A stretch of DNA of 64,000 nucleotides from Nissolia schottii (lineage: Eukaryota > Streptophyta > Magnoliopsida > Fabales > Fabaceae): assembly GCA_003254905.1 (NCBI GenBank), contig QANU01028836.1, positions 373,752-437,751 of the forward strand. The letters are read 5' to 3'. This document shows positions 47,001-58,866 of the stretch, in pieces (within the stretch, counting starts at the first letter, position 1; every line of letters begins with the position of its first letter). The translations under genes were made by a program, and so were the position numbers. The notes beneath the pieces are model-generated. The model was not told the DNA's origin, searched no databases, and saw nothing but the letters and a program-made list of their open reading frames with translations.

Positions 47001-49299
47001 AAATGAGCTATGCTACATGAACAACAAGAATGGACAACTAAGTATGAACAACGTACAAAATACAACAAGAAAAAATTATTGTAGAATACAACAATTATGT
47101 GGGATCCATGTGTAATTAAAATCATTGTATTTTGTACATTGTCCACACTTGGTTGTCCATTTTTGTTGTTCGTGTAGCATAACCCTGTAATAAATACATC
47201 TTACAGTAACGAAGCTAACTGCGTGAAATCATATTGCATGGAATGAAAGCTTCACTATCAAGGACTGGATGACATAACAGTCAAACTAATGGAGAAATAG
47301 TACAAATACAACTTCAAATCAAATCAAGCTCAAAATAACACAAGCAAAATTCAGCACTTTGACAGCCAAAGATCTTACTTGCTCCTTGAGGATGGATATT
47401 AGCTTAAACCGTTGCTTCAGCGATTGTAACTCTGTCCTTTTGGCTCTAACAGATTCTCGTAGTTTTGAGGTAGTTACCCATGCATAGTAAAGACTTTTCT
47501 GATACAAAAAAAATTATTTAGGCAAAAACATAACATCAACTGAAAATACAATAATACCAAAGCAATGTAGAAAGCAAAATAAATGCTAGAAAATAGTATA
47601 ATAAACATAAAAACCCTTTCTCTACCTCCCCAATCTTTCCTTACATAAGTGCAATCCGAAAATTGCAACAATGAGGCTGGTCTTTGTGATAAGATGATCA
47701 AATGAAACAACTATCAACACAAAAACATTGATTTACAACCTTCCTTCTAACATTTATAGGACACCCAACATCTACAACTTGCATTTTGATGCCAAACAAC
47801 CAAACAAAGCCAGGTTCAAATAACTCGGAAAGTCAAACATACTATACAGGAATCAAACAATGCAATTATCACATATGGTTCAAATTGAATAAAAATGTTC
47901 ATGAAATAAATTTCATATTTAAAATTTTCGAAAAACATACCTCTGCATTCAATGTCTGTGCAGAGAGGGAAGCATCTGCTCTGGCGTTCACAAAACGCCA
48001 CTGCATGAGCCTGTTATACCTGAGCCTCAATAAATGCGCATCAACAATTCGATTCTCCCCAACCTTCCTAACATCAACGGTGAAACTCAAAACAGAAGGC
48101 TCATTGTTACCGAAGAACCTATTGCTCAAACTGCCGGCAACTCCGTTTCTAACCCTTGAAGGACTCACACCTCTGGACGGTGACCATGCCGGCGACGGCG
48201 TGGAAGCGATCTTGCTCGGCGAAGCAGGACGAATCGCAGATCGAATAGGAGAAACTTGGCCCCTGCTATTCACAACTCCTCGCGGTGATGCCACGGGACT
48301 ATCGAAGGACGATTTCTTTGGCCCCAGAAGCTTCGGAGGAACCGCCATTGCTCTGTTTCCACCATTCCGAGGCAACGGAGAACCTCTCCGGTTGTTAGCT
48401 TCCTGCCAGAACCTCGGCGGAACAACGATCGCGCGGGAACCTCGTTGTCCGCCGGCGCCGGGGAGCTCCTGTGCTCCGGAGGAGCTACCGGAAGTCACGC
48501 TTTCGTTGTCGGAAGGAACGAGCTCGTGCTGCGACTCAGATCCACAATCTCCGTTCCTCTCCGATCTCGTTGTAGTTCCGTCGAGCGAAGAAGCTCGAGC
48601 GTCCATGAAATTCTGCAGCGACCGAACCACGCTCGCCGGCGCGCAGAGTTTCCTCGCCACAGAATCACCGCAATCCAAGCTCCGGTTCATGCAATTCGCC
48701 GCCGGCGTCACTTTCCCCGGCCACCGCTGCTGATCCGAATTCCCGCCTTTTCCTCTCGGCGGCGGCGTCGGCGTCGAAACCTTCCTCCTCTCCGGCGTTC
48801 CCTTCCTCAAACTCGCCGCCGGAGACGGAGACGGCGCCGGTACCGGCTTTCTAACCTGGATCGAGAACGACTCTCCCTGGAACGAAACGGACAAGCTCCT
48901 CGTCGCCGTGAAGAGCATCCTCTGAGCCGCAGGCGCTTCGTTTCCACCGCCGTTCGCTTGATTAGGCCTAGGCGTCCCCTGTAGCCGCCGCCGCTCCACA
49001 GACTGCGACCGCTGCTTCGCCGTAACCGTCGCGGAATTGACCGTCCTCGTCACCATCGGCGAAATGCACCGTCTCGGAGTAGACGAGACCGAAGAAGACG
49101 AAAACGACGTCGTCGTCGAGGAGGAGCAAGACGAAGAGGAAGTAGTAGACGAAGAAGAGAAGTAGCGTGAGGTGACCACTCGGGACTTGGGCCGTCGAGG
49201 CGGAGCGATCGCATTGTCCGATTCAGAAGGTAGCAGAGGAGGCCGCGTTGGCGTTGGGGAGCGTTTAGGGTTAACCGGAGCAGAAACCGCAGCTACCAT
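44094..49299 (-). CDS. QWRF2: QWRF-motif (DUF566) protein, QWRF2-like, six exons
   Basis: Exons (minus strand): 49299-47941, 47498-47379, 46685-46569, 46446-46357, 44388-44281 and 44147-44094. All introns are GT-AG and every junction is phase 0, giving 615 residues plus stop. The N-terminal 380 residues are disordered, Ser/Pro/Arg-rich (poly-Ser 49-75) with short conserved blocks RSQSVERRR and RSLSVSFQGESFS and the RKGTPERR box. The signature QWRF lies at residues 433-436 (NRLMQWRFVNARADA). The C-terminal exons give a helical DUF566 domain: KSLYYAWVTTSKLRESV, MTYLEDWAILD, VLNVKDSIFSAMDVMQ, AKERALLEECKDLL, ECSLRTHI. Arabidopsis relatives (QWRF1/SCO3, QWRF2, EDE1) are associated with microtubules and affect reproductive development. 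The length is close to that family's. Intron 2 holds a MITE; intron 4 is 1.97 kb. I call it QWRF2-like from the N-terminal blocks; paralogue assignment is from memory. Confidence 0.93.
46116..46175. repeat. Perfect 14-bp inverted repeat in intron 4 of the QWRF gene
   Basis: cttgtcaggttacc at 46116-46129 and its exact inverse ggtaacctgacaag at 46162-46175, 32-nt loop. A second short pair (gttatggtg / caccataac) lies just to the right, so this may be part of a small palindromic element. Confidence 0.8.
47005..47185. mobile_element. Mutator-like MITE (181 bp) in intron 2 of the QWRF gene
   Basis: The left end gagctatgctacatgaacaa and the reverse complement of the right end, gggttatgctacacgaacaa, stay similar over about 60 bp. 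The direct repeat tgtaataaat flanks it exactly at 46995-47004 and 47186-47195 (10 bp, perfect). It lies between exon 2 (ends 47379) and exon 3 (starts 46685) and does not touch splice sites. Confidence 0.92.
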
Positions 49300-49467
49300 T
49301 GTAAAGTCTGAAATTCTCCGTATTCATCAATGGTACATTCCAAACACCTCCTTGGGAATTGGAACCCTAAACTACGGAAAAATAATAGTAATAATTATGT
49401 AACGACGAAGAAGCGATGAACAGTGAAGGAGAATGTTAAATTGGGAAGAAAAGCGAAGTGGAATATA

Positions 49468-49475
49468 GTTTTATA
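49468..49475 (-). promoter_or_regulatory. TATA box of the QWRF gene
   Basis: tataaaac on the minus strand, 169 bp upstream of the ATG, implying a start near 49440. Confidence 0.6.
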
Positions 49476-49480
49476 ACGAT

Positions 49481-49519
49481 TTTGGCGCCGCAAACGTGAT
49501 CTGCAATGTGACCGTTATG
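49481..49519. promoter_or_regulatory. E2F-like site and MSA-like element upstream of the QWRF gene
   Basis: tttggcgc (49481-49488, plus strand) fits the E2F consensus TTTSSCGC. On the minus strand, cataacggtca (49519-49509) fits the M-phase-specific activator consensus YCYAACGGYYA at 10 of 11 positions. Both are within 50 bp upstream of the TATA box. E2F sites mark S-phase genes and MSA elements bind three-repeat MYBs in G2/M genes; a mitotic microtubule protein would fit the latter. Function here is inferred. Confidence 0.5.
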
Positions 49520-51760
49520 CTTCGCCGGCGATGCTAAGCGGAACGAAGTGTTTGGCGAGTGAGGGAGAGAGTGTGTAACTGTCAGACGCTGCGTGGGGGT
49601 TGGGTTGGGTTAGGGGGAAAAATGAAAAATCAACGCCGAAAATGTGAGGGGGTGGAGGGTAAGTAAATAACGCAGCTAACACACGTACGCGCGGTCTTGA
49701 AGAGAATAAATGCACTCGCCGAGTCTCTAGCTATTTGAGAGTATTTTGGTAATTTATTCCTTGACAGTGTACTTGACCCGGTCCAGACTCGAGCCATTTT
49801 CACTGAATTTAGCTCAATTTATGTGAAAATTAGTTCGGACAAGCAAACAATGAGTTTAGTGTTGTTAAGTAGCATCCTTGGGCTACCACTTAGGCATCCT
49901 AACTCGACCCAACTTATATTTATTACACATATTCTTAATATAATTTTTTATAGCCTTAATCACATGTGAACTATTCTCTTAGTCATTTTACCTTTCACGT
50001 GGGAGTTGCTCTTTCCCTTAGTTACTTTCTCTTAGTCATAATAATGTGTTTATAACAGGTGCTTCGTATTTGATTTAATGAAGAGTGAAGTAATTTTTTA
50101 TTATACAGCGGAAGTGATCATTCTTTTTCTAAAGTGAACATCTATATATTGGCAATTTTTTTATGCAATACTTTCTATTATAGTTTATTTATGAAGTTTC
50201 AGAAAACTTAATACAAATTGTTTTAGTTCACTAACTGAAATGAATATAAAAATCTTAAATTTAATTCATTTAACAAATAGTCTTAAACTATAGGAATTCT
50301 GTGAATACAAAAGAGGGAGAGAACTATGTGAATTCCTAAAATTGTAGCTGTGCAAGAGCTCATGAAGTTAATTTCTGACCTTTATCCCAAAAATTTGAGC
50401 TAAAAATGAGGGTAGTTTAGTAAATGGACACGAGTTTACGTCACTTTGCGGTGACTTCTGGCTGATTTTGATGAAATATTTTAGTAAACGGGGTTGAAAA
50501 CGACGTAGAGAGAAGGGAGGAGAGTACTATAAACGTTGAAGTTGGAATTAAATAGATAGTAATTGCGTTTCGCCGAGGGAACGTTACGTAAACGACAATA
50601 ATGTGGCTGGACTCTTATCATAAGAACGACATATATTTTGAGGTCGTTAACGGCAAGAAGAAAATATATAAAAGTAGCCGTTTCAATTTCCACTGTATTT
50701 GGTTATGAACCAATGGTGGTGGGCACAGGGCAAGTTCGAATGAACTTGAATACCTCGTAATATTACTACTACATTATGATATGGTTATTATATTATTAAC
50801 GATAATTAATTGAGCTTTCTTAGCAGGGTGAGGTATTGAAGGTTGCTTTAATTTTCACCCCCCCCCCCTTTTTTCTTACTTTTGAATTACACTTTGCTGC
50901 GGTTCATTGTTTAAATTTTGATGGAACACGCTACATAAATTGCCAATAATGTCCTTTGATGCTAATTTTTTATTTTTTGTTCTAAACCACATATTTTATT
51001 TTACTTGAAGCAATTCTCTACGAGCTAGATAAGACATTTTGGGCAAAATTTGAATTAGAGACATATTTAAGTTAGAACAACTCTCTATCAATTGATCTAT
51101 GTGTTCGTCAGTTTCATTTGATATTAATTACGTGATATAATGTATTATTATTTTCTATAGATTAACAATATAAAATTGTCATCTAATCAAATGCTGTTAT
51201 ATAAGTAAAGATAGTTGATGTCATATTTTTATTATTTTTTTATATAACAACAAATAATTAGATGGTGGTCTAAAGTTTTTTATATGACTGCACATATAGT
51301 AATGTATAACTTAAATCTGTTCTTCTCATTTTTGTATCAAACCTTGGTTTGAATGCTAAGAGAGAAAGGAGGAAAAATAGAAAGACAAGTACCATGTCTT
51401 CTTCTTATTATTATTTTTTGGTAATTTTTCTTCTTATTATTTTAATGAAGAGAGGAATTTTTTCCCTTGTTTTTAAGTAAAAAAAAAAAAACTAAGAGTG
51501 ATATGTCCTTACCAAAAGACAAGAGACACATTTTAATTAGTGAAATGTTTATCAATAAATAATTACAAGTAAAATTTAAATATTAAATTTAACTGTTATA
51601 TACCGATGATATAAAGTTTCTTTTTTACCATAACTCATCATTAAACGTTAATGTAACACTCTTTTACCATGCCAATTAAACTCATACATACACAATCTGA
51701 TACAATCTAGTACAATCTAATTGCTTTTAGTTATAATTAGTTAGCCAAATTATTACTAGG
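49520..51760. other. Intergenic upstream of the QWRF gene, nothing recognised
   Basis: The segment 49520-49700 is GC-richer promoter-proximal DNA. A C9-10 homopolymer lies near 50858-50868. The rest is AT-rich without recognised features. Confidence 0.45.
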
Positions 51761-52053
51761 TGCTAATTCTCATGCTATGAACACAGTGAACTTTGAAGAA
51801 GAATAGAGAGAGAATGGTGAGAGCTCAGGAATTTCGAATGTGCATCAATTGATTGCAAAATACTGTGTTAGTTACGGCAGTTAATTGGAGCACAAGCTCT
51901 TATTTTCGAGCTTACAATGAAAACTTGTGCAGCAAGTAAATAACTAACTAAACTAACTCGGAGCTAACTAAGCTAGTCAGATAACTAACTAATTAACCAA
52001 TTAATAATTATACTGGTTAGGCTTAACTATCTATCAAATACATATATCTTACA
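51761..52053 (-). mobile_element. Solo copia-type LTR (293 bp)
   Basis: On the minus strand it begins tgtaagatatatgtatttg and ends catgagaattagca; the last part (cattctctctctattcttc) is typical of copia LTR ends. The 5-bp duplication is ctagg (51756-51760) versus ctaga (52054-52058), one mismatch. No internal region remains. Confidence 0.7.
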
Positions 52054-52857
52054 CTAGAGCTACTAACCAATTATTTGTGATCTTCTCCTCCATTCTCTCC
52101 TTGGGAATTGATAGCTCAAGGTCAAATGAAGTTAAGAAATGGTATTTATATTTATTAGTCTAATACATTGTGTTAATTTATTAGTCATTTAAGATTGAAT
52201 GCGATCTCAATAAAATATAAATTTTATTAAATCATCACAACATTTTATTAACAATGAGTATAAATTTCGTAACTCAATTAAGCTTGTACATGATGCTAGC
52301 TAGGCTTCGTACCAAGCAGGATTTGGCATGTTGCATGCAGCTACCAAGTACAACTACGAAACACCAACTGTTTCTGCAGGAAATTGCTCCTTATGGCAAA
52401 AGTGGTAACAAATGGTATGGTATGGGGGTTGCAAGATAAGGCTTCGGATAGAAAATGCTACAATAAGATATTATTGTTGCCAAAACTTTTGTACATGACA
52501 TCATTTCTAACATTTAGATGAATCAGTCATAAGTGGTCTTCATTCATTTAATTTAGGCTGAATATTTTTTTCCCCTCCTTACCTCTATATACTTTTTAAT
52601 TTTGTTTAATTTGGGTCTTTTATGTTTTAAATTGATATCGTTTTAGTTCATCTGTCAATACAATAATCAAATCTTGTCCCACTATATGAAGTCGGTTACA
52701 TGGATAAAACGATGTTCTTGTGCTCTGTCTTAGACTATATCTGCATTCAAGTCATTAATTTCCTAATCTCTTCTAATAGTTTTTTCTATAATTTTTCTAG
52801 GTCTTTTTTTACCTCTAACTAATATGAGCTAAGTGTTCAAGTTCCAATGTTATGCAG
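52054..52857. other. Intergenic or intron-like sequence before the AP2 exon
   Basis: An unrecognised 61-residue frame lies at 52254-52439. I searched here for the preceding AP2 exons (YLGGY, AARAYDLAALKYWG) and saw none. The last bases, ccaatgttatgcag, form a good splice acceptor. Confidence 0.4.
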
Positions 52858-52934
52858 GCGTCACCAACATGGAAGATGGCAAGCAAGGATAGGCAGAGTT
52901 GCTGGCAACAAGGACCTTTACCTTGGCATATTCA
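52858..52934 (+). pseudogene. Isolated AP2-domain exon of ANT/PLETHORA/BBM type
   Basis: A 77-nt exon between tatgcag and gtaagt encodes (R)RHQHGRWQARIGRVAGNKDLYLGIF(S), with split codons at both edges as in the conserved exon of the second AP2 repeat in euANT genes. Against the family consensus I see only two changes (H to R near the start, T to I near the end). In those genes this repeat binds DNA and the proteins act as nuclear developmental regulators. Here no adjacent exon was found: neither the linker and first repeat upstream nor the EEAAEAYDIAAIKFRG exon in the 3 kb downstream. A decayed LINE lies within what would be the following intron. It is either a remnant of a broken gene or a captured fragment. 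Confidence 0.8.
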
Positions 52935-53079
52935 GTAAGTCTCTAAACTGTCTCTTATTATATGGTTTTAGTGTGTTTAAAACTTTAAATTAATTTCATA
53001 GGGCTTTTATTTTTGGGGGTATCTCTGCTTCACCCCGTTTCCATATAACATTACAATTGTGTGGTAGAATTTTCCCTTA

Positions 53080-54240
53080 AATTTGAGAGGTACTCTTATA
53101 TCGCATAGAATCCCTGAAGTACTCTTCTATTTTATCTAGTCAACCTGAATCTCATGGTTTACATCTCCCTCTATCTCGCCATCATTTTGAATAATGACTC
53201 ATAGATATTTGAACCCTTTGACTTGTGGTATAGTATTGTCCCCATTTTTTACCTCTAAGTTAGAATTTGGGCGTCTCTTGCTAAACCTGTGTTCCATATA
53301 TTCTGTTTTACTTCTACTGATACGAAATTGATGTGCTTCCAAAGCTTGTCTCCGTTATAGCTTTCCATTTAACTTTTCTCTCAATTACCCTACCAGAACT
53401 ATATCATTCGCAAAAAGCATGCATTGTGGCATCGGATCTTAAATTTGTTTAGTAAGGATATCTAAAACTAGGGTAAAAAGATAGGGGTTTAAAGTTGACC
53501 ATTGATGCAAATCAATTGTGATGGAAAAATCCTTTGTTGCTCCACCTTGCATTCTCATGCTAGTTGTAACTCTGTCATACATATATTGATTGTTGATATA
53601 TAGGCAATCCGAATTCCTTTCCTCTCTAGAATCTTCCATAAAATCTCCCTTGGCACCCTATCATAAGCCTTTTTCATATCAATAAAATCATAAGTACTTC
53701 TCTTTGTTCCGTCCTATACTTCTCCATCAATCTCCTCAACAAGTAGATCACTTCTATGGTAGACCTCCGAGGCATAAAACCAAACTTATTTTTTGCGATG
53801 CAAGTCAGCTCAACCTTCGTTCAATTACTCGCTCCCATAGTTTTATAGTATGACTCATTAGCTTAACACCTTTATAATTTGCTCAATTTTGTATGTCTCA
53901 CTTGTTTTGATAGATGAGAACTAAGATACTCCTCTTCCACTCATCTGACATTTTTTTTTCTGACCTCATGATCTGATTAAATAAAAATATTGAGTCAATT
54001 TATACTCTTCTCTAGTAGAAATTTCCATACATTAGTAAGTATATTATCTGGTCTCATTGCCTTTCCCTTTTTCCATTCGCTTTGAAGCTTCATTTACATC
54101 CAATTCTCAAATTCTATGATAAAAAAAAGTATAGTTTTGATCTTCTTCAATTCCCAGATATTTTGTCTATCTGATTGTGCAAGAAACTCATGTCCTTCAT
54201 TAAATAACTCAATTTGGTCATGTTTGTTACATCGTATAAG
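53080..54240 (-). pseudogene. Decayed non-LTR retrotransposon (LINE) reverse transcriptase
   Basis: Minus-strand frames joined by many stops and shifts give recognisable motifs in order: GFMPRRSTIEVIYLLRRLME (about 53800), KKAYDRVPREILW (about 53660), then in another frame MYDRVTTSMRMQGGATKDF, LDILTKQ, and CMLFANDIVLVG (about 53410) where the catalytic FADD reads FAND. Further left, SKRRPNSNLEVKNGD and IIQNDGEIEGDVNHEIQ correspond to the segment after the polymerase domain. The style is of the RTE-like or L1-like elements common in dicots; the clade is uncertain. Inactive. No poly-A end or target duplication was identified. Confidence 0.85.
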
Positions 54241-55690
54241 GTCTAATAGTACTAACTAATACTATGAAACTAACTTTTATCCTATGTTTGACATAACATA
54301 AGATAATATAGTGTTATACGGTATTGTCCATTTTTATCCTACAATCATTGTATTAACTCATCAAATCCTAAGAGACCCGATTACATTGTATAGCATTATT
54401 TTTTACCTAATTCCAAATAACGTTCCATCTTCACGTTCATTTTTTCTTTCATCCCAACCTTTGTCGTATCACCATTAGTCAACCACCCACCACCACCAAC
54501 TGCAGACTGCCATTGCCTGCCGCCACTGTCGGCTGTCAACGCCTATCGGCCAACCAGTGTGACCACCACAACCGTCACAACCTCACAATATAGTGCAACC
54601 AAAATTTCAGTTACCCTAAAATTAATACAAATTAAAACATTTTTTTCAAATAGATAGTGGAAAATAAACCACATGAATCCACAAATGTTGATGTTAGAGC
54701 TTCAAACACCATAGAAGATTTCTCATTTGCACATAGTTGACAACACAACAAACCTAATTGTTTCAATTCACACATACTTATATCCTTCATTTCAAAATTT
54801 TTCATTCTCATGTTGTTCCAGTGAAGGAAAAAAAACATCTTATTCAATCTCACCTTAACCTTCAAATTTTTTTATTAATAAAAATATTTGCTATTACGGA
54901 CTGGGCCCGTAAGGCTCATTCCGCGAAGCACCCACCTTCAGCCCACAACGCAGCCCAACTAGAGGACGTAAGGGCCCGCGGAATGGCCCAACAAAGCCAG
55001 CGCAACCTAAGCCGGCCCCAAACTGCTCGACTACCAGCATGCCCTGAGATGGACTCCCCCAGCGGACATCACGCCGCGATCCTCGGAGACAAAACAGGAA
55101 AGATATCTGCGGGACTGAGGGAATCACGGGTGCCATCCAGGTATATAAACAGGGCCAGCACGCCAGGTACGCTCTCAGACTCAACACCCATACTTTTCAG
55201 CAAACATCTCAATCCTTTTCTAACTTAGGCATCGAAGTCCTTGCAGGTACACGCCCCGGCCAACCATCATTCTCCGCGGAGCTCCAAGATCCGAATCGTG
55301 CCCCTCCGGTACATTTGCCCTTCTTGTACACATATCCATCGCCATTATTTGCAACAATAACCCATTCTTATTTAAAAAATGGAACACCTGAAACTAGGGG
55401 TGTTATATCAATATGAAGGAAGGGGAAGAAGAAAAAGGATAGGAATGAGTGGCGGAAAAGAAAAAGGTAAAACAAAAGTAAATTAAATAATTAAGGAATG
55501 AATAATTATTGAAGTATTTTCTTTTAATTTAAATATGATAAAATTAAACCATTGTTGTGACGCACCAAACACAATATAGTATTATAAACTTATACAATAT
55601 ACCTTTTATATTATATCATCATGTCTTATACTATTAGGTCTAATGTTATATTGTCTTATCCTGTATGATGCAATAAATGGGGCCTTTATG
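54220..55690. mobile_element. Candidate compound element with diverged inverted ends
   Basis: The left segment (catcgtataaggtctaatag near 54231, then ataagataatatagtg) resembles the reverse complement of the right segment (catcatacaggataag near 55660, then gacctaatagtataag). The ends are diverged and the target duplication is unclear. The interior has a CCA-rich block at 54480-54580. A GC-rich insertion (54892-55345) lies inside. Confidence 0.4.
54892..55345 (+). mobile_element. GC-rich solo-LTR-like insertion (454 bp)
   Basis: Sharp GC-rich island with a 7-bp direct repeat tatttgc on both sides (54885-54891 and 55346-55352). It contains a TATA-like ccaggtatataaacagggcc (about 55137-55156) followed by a C-rich leader, as in gypsy or TRIM LTRs. 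The termini are not TG...CA (they read tattacgg and ccat), so the class is uncertain. Frames on both strands within it look compositional. Confidence 0.55.
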
Positions 55691-58506
55691 TAAATAAACT
55701 AATAGGAAATACTAACGTATAGTACATTCTGCGTTAGATCCAAGTGTGTGATACATCAATACCATTTGTGTCATGCTAGTATTTTTTATTAGTTGATTGA
55801 TAAAGAGAACAAATTGATACCTATTTAAAACATACGAGACCAATTTGATAAAAAATAAAGATAGATGACTAAATTTAATTGAGGAAATAAATAAAGATAA
55901 TGAACCATAATGTCTATTTTTCCTTTAATTTATCCAACAAATTCTCCTTGGACGTTGATAAGTTATGGAGAAATTTTTAGTTGTTCTTATTTAGTTAAAA
56001 TATCTAATAATTATGAGTAATGATGAGTAACTCCAATTTTTTATTCAAAATTTAAGTGTTTTAAATGATTTGACACTTATTTTATTTCAATAAACTAAAA
56101 TTATTTTATCTTATAATAGATCAATGTGATGCAAAATTTATTAATTTATTTCAATAATCTGGAGAGAAAAATTGTACTTTAGAAGAAAAAAAAATTAAAA
56201 TACTTGTACTCTGTAACATTTAATAGTAGGTGCCAGAGGCAGTGGCATCTGTCATGTATGATGTCTTAACTGAACTTTTCTGCCACTTTAATGTGTTTCA
56301 CCTATCATTATCTCTCAAATGTATTTGATCAGCATTTTATTCACAGTTAAGAAATATAAAATGTTTTACCTCATCTCACGGTGGTTTGCCGCGTTGTGTG
56401 GGCTTCTACCTTATTGCTGGATCAAACCTCAATGTATAGTTTGTGATCACATTCTTCCGGCACACATAAGTTTGACCTATGTTATTTTATTAGGCTTAAG
56501 ACATATTTTTAAATTTTTTAAATATTTACAAAAATATTTACATAATATCATTTGTTAAAGTGACATTTACATCAACAATAAAATTAAATTCACACTATTT
56601 TAAGATACGAACTTGTTCTCTGTAAATTATAAATTATGTCAATCATTTCTGACTTGATGAGCAGTTAATGCATCACATCGGGTAAAATTGAGGCCCATAT
56701 GCTGATATGCATAAAATTGTTTCTGGGAGTGGGCGCATGGGAAGCACTTAATTTTACCAAAACAATAGTATAAAATAAAATTGGAAAAAACGAAATTTTA
56801 ATGGGAACAGCATGGACAACAACACATGCATATGCCTTTCACTTTTAACGCGTATATGATTATAGGAGCATAGCCCTATATATAGGACCACTTCCAAAAG
56901 CAACTTCCTTCTTCAGCACTCAATTTCTTTATGGTTCCTTTTCTTTTTTCCTTGTAGTTACTATTGAGCAAAAATAATAAGTTTCACCGTTCATAAATTA
57001 AAAGTAAAAAGATTCTTCAAAGATTAACTTTACCTTTCTTGAGTCATTGCAGAATCCGGCTAATTTGAGAATGTCTCCCGTAGCAATGTTCTCATTTTAC
57101 TAGCCATACCTTTTTTTTCCTTTTTTTTTTAAGGAATGTTTGGTTTTTGTGTTGCGAGAGAAAGAATAGAGATATAGTGAAACAATGAAGAAAGATCTCT
57201 TGCGTTCCTCATTTTTTAAAGGTACAAAAATTAATGCAAAAATTGTCTCAAAAAATATTTATGTCTCTTTTTTGAAAAATATTTCTATTTTCAATATCTC
57301 TGTTACTTCTATCCTAGAATATCAACACGATATGTTGTCTTATATACTAAATGTAAGTCATTTGTCTTTAAACATATATGTACTAATTATCTTTCAAATG
57401 TAAGATTAATTGATCAGAGAAGGAGAAAAAATTTGGGAACAAATAATTTCCATCCATCACTTATTCACAAGATTAAGCACTTTAGAATTTATTTTTTTTG
57501 GCAAACAATCATTTCTTAGACAAGAAAATAATAAGGTGCAGAAAGGTATATACTAGCTAGCGGCTCATATGGATAAAGTATGGACAAATTTGGCCATCTT
57601 GTCTAATGGGAATGCTAATTATGATCATAATGTTATCACTGTGTTATTGCAAATAAATTATGTGATCACTTTTTAGTTGCAATTGCAAGTGCAATTAAGA
57701 TTAGTAAGCACCCAAATTAATATTTTTCTAATAGATAGAAGGACAAGACATATATAATTTTACAAGCTAAGCAAAAAGCATCACTTTTTAGGATTCTTCT
57801 GCTTGTAGTGTCTTTGTTCTTCCTCTTCTCTTCAATATCTTTTTTTCCCTTTGCTTTATAAGGCTTGAACTCAGGTGGGTCCATGGTATTTCTAAAGCAT
57901 TGTTTTGATTCACAAGTTCACATATACCTCTAAAAAGTTTTCCACCAAGGCTAATAGGACCATACAATTTTGCTAAATTATGAAAAATCTTAGAGAGAAT
58001 ATTTTGTCACAAATTAAGTGTTAGAATAACGTGACATAAGTGATCTTTGGATGGTTTGGTATAGGTTCTCTCATTATATTTCATCCAATTACCATCATAA
58101 TTTTTATCAAAATTAAATTATGGTAACATCAATGGACTGTTTGCTATAACTTGTTTCTAATAAATTTGGTTAGTACAATAAGACATTATTAGGGTCAGCA
58201 TATTGCCTTAACCACTAATTAATGTCACATGGGTTAGATGAAAGGAGGATGAAATTTCTTAGCAGCTAACTAATGCAGCCGTGATTTTCCAACTAACACT
58301 GACTCTTTTTCATTGTGTTGATAATTTAGTAATTATATAATGTCGACTAACCACCCAAAAATTGCTATGTGAATATCTTCTAATCAACTTAGATTGACTA
58401 ACTACGTATCCATAGATTGCTACATATAATAGTAACAAATAAAAAGAAGTAAAAGACAATTACAACCTTATCAGCTTCTCATTTAATTTTCTCCCACATT
58501 TCTCAT
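55691..58506. other. AT-rich intergenic, no supportable gene
   Basis: Short frames at 56319-56558 and 57185-57403 have no recognisable protein features. A weak reading frame exists on the minus strand at about 57790-57990. Confidence 0.4.
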
Positions 58507-58866
58507 GAGTAAATCTTTAAATTTGACTTCATAATTGATAACATTAGTCAAATTCGTCCTCAAACTATGAAAAATATCACATTCGTATATAAAATTGTCA
58601 AAGGTTGATCAAATTAGTCCCTAAAAGACTAACTGGACCAATGCTGAAGGATTAATTTGATTGACTTAATTATGATAACCTTAGAGACAAATTTGATACC
58701 TTCTACAACTTGATAATGAACTTGATTGATACTACTAACTTTAAAGACTAATTTCATCGACTTATAATAATCTTAGAAACAAATTTAATATTTTATATAA
58801 CTTAAATATGAACTTGACTGATATTATCCACTTTAAAGACCAATTTAAAGGTTTAGTCCATTTCTC
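58507..58866. mobile_element. MITE-like inverted-repeat element (about 360 bp)
   Basis: The left end gagtaaatctttaaatttg and the reverse complement of the right end, gagaaatggactaaacctt followed by taaattgg, are similar, and repeated words (gacaaatttgat, aacttgattgat, aaagactaattt) recur inside on both strands. Borders approximate. Confidence 0.55.

Noticed and set aside
47786-48984. Long plus-strand frames (315 and 179 residues)
   Set aside because: They are antisense to exon 1 of the QWRF gene, whose protein has conserved blocks, splice sites and the QWRF motif. The plus frames are by-products of GC-rich codon use.
55395-55410. taggggtgttatatc resembling a hAT left terminus
   Set aside because: No matching right end followed by a duplicate of cctgaaac was found within several kb.
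57790-57990. Minus-strand reading frames that look peptide-like in two frames
   Set aside because: No start codon in one frame, short length, competing frames and no clear splice acceptor; considered chance.
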